DNA of 64,000 bases from Branchiostoma floridae (taxonomy: Eukaryota; Chordata; Leptocardii; Amphioxiformes; Branchiostomatidae), in the NCBI RefSeq assembly GCF_000003815.2, contig NC_049983.1:8707943-8771942 (forward strand), given 5' to 3'. The notes under the pieces are model-generated. The model made no database searches, had not been told where the DNA came from, and saw only the letters and a list, made by a program, of their open reading frames with translations. This document shows positions 1 through 10,334 of this stretch, in pieces; the first letter of the stretch is position 1; every line of letters starts with the position of its first letter. Position numbers and translations under genes: made by a program.

Positions 1-556
1 GGGGGGTAACCGCTAACGCTAAATGAGCCTTTCGATAAAGCAAAAAGCGTCCCCTTGCGATTGGACTTACTAATTTTCAAACAAAATGTGCGTTACTTTC
101 TACACGTGAATATCATAGTAAAACGCGTTGGCAGAAGGTAGAAAGTTATTTGAGTACCAAAAATTTGACTTTTCTAGACACGAATGAAAGGCTCACCTCG
201 GGGGTAACCGCTAACGCTAAATGAACCTTTCGGTAACCGCAAAAAGCGACCACTTACGATTGGACTTACAAATTTTCAAACAAAATGTGCGTTACTTTCA
301 ACACGTGAATATCATAGTAAAACACGTTGGCAGAAGGTAGAAAGTTATTTGAGTACCAAAAATTACTTTTTGACTTTTCTACACACGAATGAATGGCTCA
401 CATTGGGGGTAACCGCTAACGCTAAATGAACCTTTCGGTAACCGCAACAAGCGACCCATTACGATTGGACTTACAAATTTTCAAACAAAATGTGCGTTAC
501 TTTCCACAACCTTGATTTATATCATTAAGTAAAACACGTTGGATGAAGTAGAAAGT

Positions 557-824
557 NNNNNNNNNNNNNNNNNNNNNNNNNNNNNNNNNNNNNNNNNNNN
601 NNNNNNNNNNNNNNNNNNNNNNNNNNNNNNNNNNNNNNNNNNNNNNNNNNNNNNNNNNNNNNNNNNNNNNNNNNNNNNNNNNNNNNNNNNNNNNNNNNNN
701 NNNNNNNNNNNNNNNNNNNNNNNNNNNNNNNNNNNNNNNNNNNNNNNNNNNNNNNNNNNNNNNNNNNNNNNNNNNNNNNNNNNNNNNNNNNNNNNNNNNN
801 NNNNNNNNNNNNNNNNNNNNNNNN
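557..824. other. Assembly gap inside satellite
   Basis: 268 N. Flanking units are in phase with the array, so the gap hides about 1.3 repeat units if its size is real. Confidence 0.99.
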
Positions 825-2069
825 GTAACCGCTAACGCTAAATGAACCTTTCGGTAACCGCAAAAAGCGACCCCTTACGATTGGACTTACAAATTTTCAA
901 CCAAAATGTGCGTTACTTTCCACACTTGAATATCATAGTAAAACACGTTGGCAGAAGGTAGAAAGTTATTTGAGTACCAAAAATTACTTTGTGACTTTTC
1001 TAGACACGAATGAAAGGTTCACCTGGGGGGTAACCGCTAACGCTAAATGAACCTTTCGGTAACCGCAACAAGCGACCCCTTACGATTGGACTTACAATTT
1101 TCAACAAAATGTGCGTTACTTTCACACTTGAATATCATAGTAAAACACGTTGGCAGAAGGTAGAAAGTTATTTGAGTACCAAAAATTACTTTGTGACTTT
1201 TGTAGACACAAATGAAAGGCTCACCTGGGGGGTAACCGCTAACGCTAAATGAACCTTTCGATAAAGCAAAAAGCGACCCCTTACGATTGGACTTACAAAT
1301 TTTCAAACAAAATGTGCGTTACTTTCAACAATTGAATATCATAGTAAAACACGTTGGATGAAGGTAGAAAGTTATTTGAGTACCAAAAATTACTTGGTGA
1401 CTTTTCTAGACACGAATGAAAGGCTCACCTGGGTGGTACCCGCTAACGCTAAATGAACCTTTCGGTAACCGCAAAAAGCGACCCCTTACGATTGGATTTA
1501 CAAATTTTCAAACAAAATGTGCGTTACTTTCAACACTTGAATATCATAGTAAAACACGTTGGCAGAAGGTAGAAAGTTATTTGAGTACCAAAAATTACTT
1601 TGTGACTTTTGTAGACACGACTGAGAGGCTCACCTGGGTGGTAACCGCTAACGCTAAATGAACCTTTCGGTAACCGCAACAAGCGACCCCTTACGATTGG
1701 ACTTACAAATTTTCAAACAAAATGTGCGTTACTTTCAACACTTGAATATCATAGTAAAACACGTTGGCAGAAGGTAGAAAGTCATTTGAGTACCAAAAAT
1801 TACTTTGTGACTTTTGTAGACACGAATGAAAGGCTCTCCTGTGGGGCAACCGCTACAATAATGACCCTTTCGGTACCGCAACAAGCGACCCCTTACGATT
1901 GGACTTACAAATTTTCAACCCAAATGTGCCGTACTTTCAACACTTGAATATCATAGTAAAACACGTTGGCAGAAGGTAGAAAGTTATTTGAGTACCAAAA
2001 ATAACTTTGTGACTTTTCTAGACACGAATGAAAGGCTCACCTGGGGGGTAACCGCTATGCTAATGAACC

Positions 2070-2304
2070 NNNNNNNNNNNNNNNNNNNNNNNNNNNNNNN
2101 NNNNNNNNNNNNNNNNNNNNNNNNNNNNNNNNNNNNNNNNNNNNNNNNNNNNNNNNNNNNNNNNNNNNNNNNNNNNNNNNNNNNNNNNNNNNNNNNNNNN
2201 NNNNNNNNNNNNNNNNNNNNNNNNNNNNNNNNNNNNNNNNNNNNNNNNNNNNNNNNNNNNNNNNNNNNNNNNNNNNNNNNNNNNNNNNNNNNNNNNNNNN
2301 NNNN
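2070..2304. other. Assembly gap inside satellite
   Basis: 235 N within the satellite array. Confidence 0.99.
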
Positions 2305-3538
2305 GATTGGACTTACAAATTTTCAACCAAAATGTGCGTTACTTTCAACACTTGAATATCATAGTAAAACACGTTGGCAGAAGGTAGAAAGTTATTTGAG
2401 TACCAAAAATTACTTTGTGACTTTTCTAGACACAAATGAAAGGCTCGCCTGGGGGGTAACCGCTAACGCTAAATGAACCTTTCGGTAACCGCAACAAGCG
2501 ACCCCTTACGATTGGACTTACAAATTTTCAAGCAAAATGTGCGTTACTTTCCACACTTGAATATCATAGTAAAACACGTTGGCAGAAGGTAGAAAGTTTT
2601 TTGAGTACCAAAAATTACTTTGTGACTTTTCTAGACACGAATGAAAGGCTCACCTGGGGGGGTAACCGCTAATGCTAAATGAACCTTTCGGAAACCACAA
2701 CAAGCGACCCCTTACGATTGGACTTACAAATTTTCAACCAAAATGTGCGTTACTTTCCACACTTGAATATCATAGTAAAACACGTTGGCAGAAGGTAGAA
2801 AGTTATTTGAGTACCAAAAATTACTTTGTGACTTTTCTAGACACGAATGAAAGGCTCACCTGGGGGGTAACCGCTAATGCTAAATGAACCTTTCGGAAAC
2901 CGCAACAAGCGACCCCTTACGATTGGACTTACAAATTTTCAACCAAAATGTGCGTTACTTTCAACACTTGAATATCATAGTAAAACACGTTGGCAGAAGG
3001 TAGAAAGTTATTTGAGTACCAAAAATTACTTTGTGACTTTTCTAGACACGAATGAAAGGCTCACCTGGGGGGGGGGGGGAACCGCTAACGCTAAATGAAC
3101 CTTTCGGTAACCGCAAAAAACGACCCCTTACGATAGGACTTACAAATTTTTCAAGAAAATGTGCGTTACTTTCAACACTTGAATATCATAGTAAAACACG
3201 TTGGCAGAAGGTAGAAAGTTATTTGAGTACCAAAAATTACTTTGTGACTTTTCTAGACACGAATGAAAGGCTCACCTGGGGGGTAACCGCTAACGCTAAA
3301 TGAACCTTAGCTCTAGCGGATAGGTGCATTTGAAATGCTAAATTTCGTGTCATATTTTTTATTGCCTAACAAACGTATCACTGCAATAGAAAGCAAAACT
3401 CAAAATAATACTTTGTTTTGATTTAATATTGCGGACATAAATAATGTGTGTTTTTACTCTCCAATCAGAGGTTGGTGGAAAAAATCGTGACCTTTTCCTT
3501 TCATCCGTTTTTAATTATTGACCTTTCCACGAAAACTA

Positions 3539-3845
3539 GCTTTCCAGACCCCCGACTTTCGGGGTTGAAGTCCATTGCTATCAAGCCCTGTGGAAATGTA
3601 ACTTAGTAATTTTTGGTAGTCAAATGACTTTCTACATTCTCGTGATGAGGGCTCGTATGAAATTCAAGTGACAAAAGTAACGCACACTTTGTAATTTTGA
3701 CGCCAAAACGAATGAAAGTTAAGAATATACAGTGACAACACTGAAAAAGTAGCTTTCCAAACCCCCGGATTTTCGGGATGAAGTCCATTGTTATCAAGCC
3801 CTGTGGAAAAGTAACTAAGTAATTTTTGGTAGTCAAATTAGCCCA
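3539..3845 (-). repeat. Two inverted, diverged relics of the satellite unit
   Basis: A segment starting gctttccagacccccgactt (3539) recurs at about 3752, a spacing of about 213 bp. Read on the minus strand these copies align with the satellite core: a variant of the unit's gtgcgttactt, a gaatgtagaaagtcatttga stretch, and accaaaaattact. They are therefore old satellite units lying in the opposite orientation just outside the array. They also contain an extra block (tccattgctatcaagccctg) that is absent from the main array. Confidence 0.75.
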
Positions 3846-4274
3846 ATTAGGTGTCGCTCTGTACATAGCGGGCGGCCGCCGCTGTTGTACCTCCCCCTAC
3901 ATGTATAGAGAGGCGCCTATGGTGCCTTCAACCGTCTTTATCTCACTGATGTGCAATATATGTGTCAGTGTTACTGTCTGCTGTCTGTATACGTAATCCA
4001 AGGCATCTTACACTGCTTATTGGATCTCTAAACGTTATTGCGGCCCGATATCAGCTATGCCGACTGTTTCTTCAATCCTGCTTGAAAAATGGCGTCCACT
4101 GGAATCCGTTGTTACTCACGTGAATTTCTCTCAAGTTTACGTCGAACGACCAACCCGATCCATCCACACGCTAAGAGGTCCCTGCTTGCTCATGTCATGA
4201 TCATGGAGTACTTCGTCGCTGTGGGCGCCGGGGAAGTAAGGCAGGTAGAACTTTTATGAGAAACATCTGTACCA
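3846..4274. other. Unassigned sequence between satellite relics and LINE fragment
   Basis: No gene, tandem repeat or clear transposon end is visible here. It could be the 5' untranslated part of the neighbouring LINE. Confidence 0.4.
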
Positions 4275-4815
4275 TTGTTGGGCATCGCCCTCCCCATTCC
4301 CTACAAGGCGTTCTGTCATGCAAATCAGTTAGTGGTTTGCATTCCTACCGTCAACAACAACAACAGGCAAAGGCACCTGCGTCCCGTCTTACATGATCAC
4401 GTCATGTGCCCCATGCCCAATGGTATGCCAAGTATTTTGCTGACGAACACTCGTTCACTGGTAAAGCCCCGCTTACAAATCAAGAATTTAGCTCGGCCGA
4501 GTTGTCAGCGAGCTCTAAATTACGAGGAGGCATGAACCTTTGTTCTTTGTCGGCATCAGGGTCATACCTCCTCGTAATTTAGAGCTCTCTGACAACTCGA
4601 CCGAGCTAATTTCTTGATTTGTAAACGGGGCTTAAACAAACTTGACGAGTTTAGCCTTGTACTCTCCTCCTGTAGATCTGATATTGCTGTCGTAACTGAG
4701 ACATGGTTTTCTGAGGAACTGCCAGAGGAAGCCACTGCTATTGACGGCTACAGTTTGTTCCGTAAAGACCGTCAAGGAAAGAGAGGTGGCGGAGTAGCTG
4801 TCTATGTAATACCAC
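4275..4815 (+). mobile_element. LINE endonuclease fragment (CR1/L2-like), interrupted
   Basis: After the insert at 4465-4632 the frame reads DIAVVTETWFSEELPEEATA and then IDGYSLFRKDRQGKRGGGVA. This has the ETWF, GY..FR.DR and GGGVA signatures of the apurinic-type endonuclease of CR1/L2-like non-LTR retrotransposons. Before the insert the frame reads GMPSILLTNTRSLV, the usual start of that domain. The element is truncated: no reverse transcriptase is visible downstream, where a second fold-back insert and a 100 N gap follow. It is a dead copy. The clade within the CR1/L2 group is not certain. Confidence 0.8.
4465..4632. mobile_element. Fold-back MITE, TAA target duplication, inside the LINE
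   Basis: A 168 bp near-palindrome. The left end agccccgcttacaaatc pairs with the right end gatttgtaaacggggct, and the arms continue to about 70 bp. It is flanked by TAA at 4462-4464 and 4633-4635. Removing the element and one TAA restores the uninterrupted LINE reading frame exactly, which supports the boundaries. Three-base TAA duplications fit the PIF/Harbinger group; no transposase is present. Confidence 0.8.
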
Positions 4816-4993
4816 CCTCACATTAGGCGCGAATCGATCGGACGACGAGTCTACGAGCTCTAATTTACGAGGAGGCATGACCATGATGCCGACGAAGAAA
4901 TGGCAGAGTTCCCCCCTTCCCGTCAGGGTCATGCCTCCTCATAATTTAGAGCTCGCAGACTCGTCGTCCGATCGAATCGCGCCAAATGTGAGG
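4816..4993. mobile_element. Second fold-back element ending the LINE frame
   Basis: Inverted repeat of about 65 bp arms (cctcacatt...aatgtgagg) around a short loop. The inner arm (gagctctaatttacgagga) is the same as in the 4465-4632 element, but the outer arms are unrelated in sequence. The element brings a stop codon into the LINE frame. No clean target duplication was found. Confidence 0.7.
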
Positions 4994-5123
4994 AGGTCTT
5001 AGCAACCGCGCGCTAACGTGCAAAACGTAGAAGCCGGCCACCTTTCGAACAAGACATTGTCACGAACTAACTGCTAGTAAATTCCTGTGGCCTCTCCACT
5101 ATCATCTAATGAACCTGTCTACA

Positions 5124-5223
5124 NNNNNNNNNNNNNNNNNNNNNNNNNNNNNNNNNNNNNNNNNNNNNNNNNNNNNNNNNNNNNNNNNNNNNNNNNNNNN
5201 NNNNNNNNNNNNNNNNNNNNNNN
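5124..5223. other. Assembly gap, 100 N
   Basis: Exactly 100 N, so probably a gap of unknown length. Confidence 0.99.
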
Positions 5224-7001
5224 CTGGTAGAGATGGTCGCTAGATAGCTGGGGTGCGCCTCCTCCAATTGAAACCCCAAATAAACTGATACCTATGGGTT
5301 CTCTTTAGATTCAATAAGCGCATTTGTTAAGAAGTGATGATTGAGAATCACAGAATGGGTGATCTAGTAATAGAGAACATTGGTAAAGATCGTTTGAAAA
5401 TTTGTTTTTCCCAGTTAGAAGAAAGCCTGTAGTATCGGCCTCTCGTGATTACGCCCCCCCAACCCACCCCACACACATATAATGATAGAGTCGTTCTGTC
5501 GTGCCCGGCCGCTTGTTCCCGGCTGTGGTGCCCACATATGGCTGGAACCGGGAGCACTCCTTCCCCAGATGCATATTCAGGCTTTCTTACGGTATGCGAA
5601 TAGCGCCTTCTATCGGCGGTCATTGTACAACCATGAATTGAAAAAAATGTTTTGCAGGAATCAATATCAGAACAAACATTTAACATATGCATATCAATAG
5701 GTCATTTGTTATTTCACTTTGCACCATTGTATGTTTCTTTCTGATGAGAACCTCGTAAGATGTCAGACAGAACTTGTCGTTCCATGGTGATGTACCATAA
5801 ATATTCACTAGGCGGCGCTTCAGTACCGTCCAATTGCTCGGCATTGACGGACATGATCGTATCATTGCTAGTTCAGATAAACAATATTGAAACCCGCAAC
5901 TTTGTCACTAATACGTTAGAGACATGTTAATATACTCTACATAGGACTCACAACAAGAACTGTTCAAGTCATGGCTGCATACTGCACCGTGTACTAAAAC
6001 AGCTCCGTAATCATGCATCAGTCCCATGGAATGTCCATGGCATCTGTCCTTGGTGCTGAATAAGGTATTAGTTACCAGCATTCATGTCAATTATGATTAT
6101 CTACTCCTCGCTTCACTATATACTATCACATAGATGATGCCAATACACTAGCATTCTTCAAGTGTCTGTAGGCTAGTAAAGGTCACTCGCACACTTTGGG
6201 CCTGAAACGAGATGTCATACAGATAAGAGACACTTGTGCGTAATCGACACACGTTGCAGCATTCCGAAATAAAAATTGCATCTTTTGATGTACAAACCGA
6301 CGGAAACACCGTGGTATTTTCTCTATGTCGCCTTATTTCACAATAAGTATTTGTCAATATTTCACAAACTATTGCAATTTGGACGTGGTACGTTGTACCC
6401 CTTCAAAATTTTGACCATGATGTACGTAGCAAATATCATTCAGAAAATCCACCTATACACGTTTATGAAATGAGGTGAATGGCAGATTAAGATTATTTAG
6501 CGTTATGAAATGAAATTTAGTCAAAGGAAGCCAAATATTAATATTAAAATTTCCAAATGAATTGCCGTTTCAACCAAGAAGCCATACAAAAAAACAACAG
6601 TAGTGCTAAGTGTGAGTCGATGTAAGTTCTGATACCACAGTGAAGATGCAGATCAGAATGAAAGGACCGAAAATTTATTTATTAGATGAAATCATGTCAC
6701 TGGTGGTAGCAAAGAATGGACAGGAAATACCTTTTTCAATGTATTTTTTAATGAAAGTTAGGTACAACGGTGTCATTACAATGCACAGTTGAAATCTCGG
6801 TCACGTGTACGCCAGGTGGAGAACATGTGAAGTAGGGTGCAAAGGTCACGGTCATAGGTCGTTACCTTGGCTTTGTAGCATGTGACCGAAAGTCAGCAGA
6901 AAGTAAATGTTTAGAGTACCACGCACAGTACGTTCCATATTGTGTGACGGACGAACGCATCGTATCATCTTAGATACATTTTTGACAAAGCATCAAACAC
7001 G
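5224..7001. other. Intergenic DNA upstream of the TRIM gene
   Basis: No recognisable gene. Short open frames on both strands (for example 5348-5692 minus) have no family signature. A CACGTG E-box lies near 6801, and the last 100 bp before 7002 are presumably the 5' untranslated region of the TRIM gene. Confidence 0.5.
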
Positions 7002-7988
7002 ATGGCGAGTAAGTTTCAAGCCTCAGATGACTTTGACGACCAGTTCCTGACGTGCCCAGTCTGTGTGTTACACTTCCGGGATCCCAGAATCCTGCCATGT
7101 CTGCACACATTTTGTAAGGGGTGTCTGGAAGAATGGGTCACCAAACAACAGCCGCTGGAGTGTCCAACCTGCCGCACACAGGTCAGTCTACCAGACCAAG
7201 GTGTGGACGGACTCAGGGCCAACTTCTACGTCAACAACCTGCTGGACTTCGCGGCGGCCAAGAAAGGGGCGGAGCCGGGCGTGCCGTGCCAGGTGTGCGA
7301 GGGAAATATGGAGGGATCAAAGTCTTGGTGTGCGGACTGCGCCATGTTGATGTGTGACTCTTGCACACTGTTACACCGAAAGTTTCCATCTTCGAAAGAT
7401 CACGAAGTCACCACAGAAGAGACTCTAAAGGCAGAGGAGGGTAGAAGCAAATTTCATCGCAAACGACACTGCGACAAACACAAGAAGTATGAACTGGAAT
7501 TCTACTGTGAGGTCTGCAAGACTTTGGTCTGTACCGCATGCACCGTGGTCGACCATCGGCCGGGCAAAGATCACAATCTGGTAGAAATCGCTACCGTTGC
7601 TCAGAGAAAGAAAGATACGCTACAAGGACTGCTGCAAGACATAGACCCGCGTCTGAAGGAAATAGAGGCCTCTGTCAAGGAAGTTGAAAGAAATATGTCA
7701 AACTTAATGCCTTCGAGAGAAGAAGCCACAAACCAAGCCAACGCATATTTCAACAAACTTGTTGACCTTCTGCGAGAGCGTGAAAAGCAATTCGTCATCC
7801 AGATTGACGAACAATGCCGAGCCGACGGCAAAGCTCTACAGACAAAGAAGGAAGCGATAGAGTTCGAGTTGGTCGGACTGACGAGTGCACGAACGTTCTG
7901 TCAACAAGCTGTAGAACACGGAAGTGACGTACACGTTGTGGAGGTGGGGCAAAAAGTACGGCATAAGACGCTACTCTACGGAAGGTAA
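7002..7988 (+). CDS. TRIM protein, RING/B-box/coiled-coil part
   Basis: Intron-free frame of 328 residues. A C3HC4 RING lies at about residues 18-57 (CPVC, then LPCLHTFCKGC, then CPTC), typical of an E3 ubiquitin ligase. It is followed by B-box 1 (about 96-130, CQVC...CADC...CDSC) and B-box 2 (about 157-198, CDKH...FYCEVCKTLVC...H). A coiled coil follows to about 300. The architecture and the NHL repeats encoded just downstream place it with TRIM2/3/56/71-like proteins, which are strongly expanded in lancelets. The start at 7002 is the first ATG directly before the RING. The frame ends with an unrelated tail after about residue 315, because the NHL part is in another frame from 7948 onward. 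Either the gene is broken or the assembly has an indel or deletion there. Confidence 0.85.
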   Translation: MASKFQASDDFDDQFLTCPVCVLHFRDPRILPCLHTFCKGCLEEWVTKQQPLECPTCRTQVSLPDQGVDGLRANFYVNNLLDFAAAKKGAEPGVPCQVCEGNMEGSKSWCADCAMLMCDSCTLLHRKFPSSKDHEVTTEETLKAEEGRSKFHRKRHCDKHKKYELEFYCEVCKTLVCTACTVVDHRPGKDHNLVEIATVAQRKKDTLQGLLQDIDPRLKEIEASVKEVERNMSNLMPSREEATNQANAYFNKLVDLLREREKQFVIQIDEQCRADGKALQTKKEAIEFELVGLTSARTFCQQAVEHGSDVHVVEVGQKVRHKTLLYGR

Positions 7989-8508
7989 ACTTCTGAACAC
8001 GTTCCAGCCGGACTGTATGAAACATCCACTCGGAGTTGCAGTTCTGCAGGACGGCCGCATGGTGGTGGCGGACAACAAACAGAAGTCGTGTCTCCTCCTT
8101 CAGCCTGACGGCAGCCTCATCCGGGAGATCGGCAAGGGGCAGTTACGCAGCCCGTACTTCGTGTCGGTAGACGAGTCGCGTGATGTGTTGTTCGTCACAG
8201 ACAACAGCGCACACAAAGTATTCGCGTTCAACCTTGGCGGGAAATTGTTGTTTGACTTTGGCAAGCAAGGGGACAATGATGGCGAGATGAAAAATCCCCA
8301 CTGCGTAAGGGTAGACCCGGCAGGTAACGTCATTGTGGGTAACGCCGGTGACGGCCGTGTGCAAGTGTTTCGTCCTGACAGGACTTTTAAACAGAAAGTG
8401 GCAACAGTTGAAGGTGGCTATGCTAGTGGAATCGCTCTTACTCCTGATGGTAACATAGTTGTGGCATGCTCCCAGGGACATTGTATGGAAATTTACATGT
8501 ACAAGTGA
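7948..8508 (+). CDS. NHL-repeat C-terminal part of the TRIM gene, displaced by one frame
   Basis: The frame encodes about 186 residues ending at a TGA (8506-8508). NHL-type blades are visible: RYSTEGKLLNTF, HPLGVAVLQDGRMVVADN, SPYFVSVDESRDVLFVTDN, NPHCVRVDPAGNVIVGNAGD and SGIALTPDGNIVVACS. About four blades are present where six are usual for a closed propeller, and the linker normally found between coiled coil and NHL is missing. No GT-AG intron could join the two frames. The pieces therefore suggest an internal deletion with frameshift. NHL propellers of TRIM proteins bind RNA or protein partners. Confidence 0.8.
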   Translation, partial: GKKYGIRRYSTEGKLLNTFQPDCMKHPLGVAVLQDGRMVVADNKQKSCLLLQPDGSLIREIGKGQLRSPYFVSVDESRDVLFVTDNSAHKVFAFNLGGKLLFDFGKQGDNDGEMKNPHCVRVDPAGNVIVGNAGDGRVQVFRPDRTFKQKVATVEGGYASGIALTPDGNIVVACSQGHCMEIYMYK

Positions 8509-9355
8509 TCTGAGATCTATCGGAACAACTATGTAACATCCGCATTGTGCTTTTTATTCATCTTGTTAGTGTTGTTCTTTTTGGTCTTGCGTAAATTGAA
8601 TGATGAGTCACGGGCTAAAATTTGGTATGTTTTTAAATCTTCCAACATTGTTTTCTTCCTGTTAAGCTTCACAAATGATATTTCAGTGTATACTTGGTAG
8701 AGTTAATTTCGCTGGCTGCATGAATGTCGGTAGCAACTTGCAAGAGACACTGTCTAGATCTGTACAAAATCATGAGATGTGTTGTTAGTCCGAGTTTGTC
8801 TACCAAACAGCATCATTTATGGTGTCTTCCTTTGTAACTGATCAGCACGTCTATTGTAAACACATGTAGTACAGGAACCAAAAACCAACATATATTACAT
8901 CGTACGATAGTGTATTAGTTTGATTACAGTCGCTAAATCATAGCTTTAATTTTCACGTTTCTTTTTTGTTTAGAAAGTTAAGTATGAATATTGCCTCATG
9001 CATTCAATTATGTCAAACAGTTACGAAGAGATTATCATTCAACGATTTATTTGAGTAGAAAACAAATTTAAAAAAAACATATGTTGAAAACCAATTGCTA
9101 GTGGATTCATTTTCGTAGTTATATTTAGTTGCGTTGCACTTACTATACCAATTCACTCAAGCTCGCTAAAAAGCTTCCCTTGATAATTGTTATTGTGGAC
9201 AGAAATTCAAAATAAATGTTTGTCTGTTGTGTAACTTCAACCGTAGTTCTGTTTGAATATCTCCTGAATTGTAATTTATTCGCTATTTGGCTAGGCATGT
9301 CTTTCATTGTTAAACATTTCATATATCAAAGTCCATATTCCAAAAAGAAACGACT
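8509..9355 (+). other. TRIM 3' untranslated region and flank
   Basis: AT-rich DNA with no coding signature. It contains the likely polyadenylation signal at 9211. Confidence 0.5.
9211..9216 (+). terminator. Polyadenylation signal AATAAA for the TRIM gene
   Basis: Canonical hexamer about 700 nt after the stop codon, followed by a T-rich stretch. Chosen by position only. Confidence 0.5.
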
Positions 9356-9365
9356 GATCATGAAG

Positions 9366-9625
9366 CAACTGGATATGGTTCTGAAAACGGTCAAACGTTT
9401 TAGGTAGCATCCACTATATTTTGTCAGTGACACTGAGCAGATCTATTGAAGGGTAGTTTTATGCCCTTATCATGAATTGATGTGCAAAGGAATTGAAGAC
9501 AAATACCACCTCAATTCATAGTAATGGTATAAAACCTGGTCTTCAACAGATCTGCTCAGTGTCACCAACGAAAGATGTTACCTGAAACGCCTGGCCGTTT
9601 CAAAATCATATCCAGTTGCTTGAAT
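9366..9625. mobile_element. Fold-back repeat with about 100 bp inverted arms
   Basis: The left arm contains aactggatatg, then gtgacactgagcagatct. The right arm contains agatctgctcagtgtcac, then catatccagttgc, in inverted order. Part of the right arm (caccaacgaaa) recurs near 26610, so it belongs to a dispersed family. No coding capacity. Confidence 0.7.
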
Positions 9626-9639
9626 AAGTGCTCTTTGGC

Positions 9640-10001
9640 GTATCTTATTACCTGGATGTCTAACCTACATCGACGTACCAAAGTCCTCATAATTTGCGTT
9701 TAGTTCACAGCCAACCATTTCTGGTAAGTGCAGTGTATAAACGTGACGTCATCAGTGTGCAGCATTTTAGCATAATGAATGTAGCTATCTAGGTTACAAA
9801 CTACTACCATTCAAAAAGCCATGACCAAATTAAAGCATGTAAATACGTCGAGGTTGCAAAACTGGATATTCCGCTGCAGTACCGTAACAAGCTGCTAGGG
9901 GCCCAAAATCTTATCATTCCAACTTCTCATCAAGACCAAATAACAAATATGATATACAATTCATCCAGGCGTTCTCGAGTTATAATGTTCATTCGCATAC
10001 C

Positions 10002-10054
<53 letters not shown>

Positions 10055-10264
10055 GAAGAGAAATCCAAATTAATTGTTCTACTGTCTTCTGTATTGGTGA
10101 TATACATGAATCGTCCAAACGCAATACTGGTTAATTGCTCATAAACGATGGGCGAAACGAAACGTCAGCTATTTCTCTAACACTTTGCCTATTATCCTCG
10201 GTATAGAAGTACGAAATATGTTCTCTACTAACGGTAAAATTAAGTTCAAATTTTCCATTCACAT
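9640..10264. other. Intergenic DNA with a CA microsatellite
   Basis: No gene is visible; the 48 bp (CA)n tract at 10003-10050 is the only clear feature. Confidence 0.5.
10003..10050 (+). repeat. (AC)n microsatellite
   Basis: Pure 24-fold AC dinucleotide repeat. Confidence 0.98.
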
Positions 10265-10270
10265 TTTATT
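10265..10270 (-). terminator. Polyadenylation signal of the SLC49A4 gene
   Basis: TTTATT on the plus strand (AATAAA on minus), 65 nt after the stop codon. Confidence 0.6.
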
Positions 10271-10334
10271 TGGTACTTTGAACGGTGTCCATTTCCGTTT
10301 CTAATCCCCTTGAATCTACTCTGTGCAAATACTA

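Larger units (their letters stand above)
1..3308 (+). repeat. Satellite array, about 205 bp unit
   Basis: Tandem head-to-tail units of roughly 205 bp, each containing a block gtaaccgctaacgctaaatg followed by a ttacgattggacttacaaat block and an acacgttggcagaaggtaga block. Unit starts are visible near 5, 205, 409, 825, 1028, 1229, 1436, 1640, 1846, 2047, 2455, 2661, 2867, 3078 and 3284; two N gaps hide the rest, giving about 16 units. Units differ by scattered substitutions and small indels. Short open frames (70-160 codons) run through the units, but they are read-through of the repeat and look non-coding. The array ends abruptly in unique DNA near 3308. Confidence 0.95.

Noticed and set aside
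1416-3303. Chain of satellite-borne frames of 70-160 codons
   Set aside because: Each frame is a product of the 205 bp unit, changes start and length with indels, and ends at the unit border.
5348-5700. Overlapping frames on both strands after the gap
   Set aside because: No homology signature and compositional bias comes from a poly-C and CA stretch.
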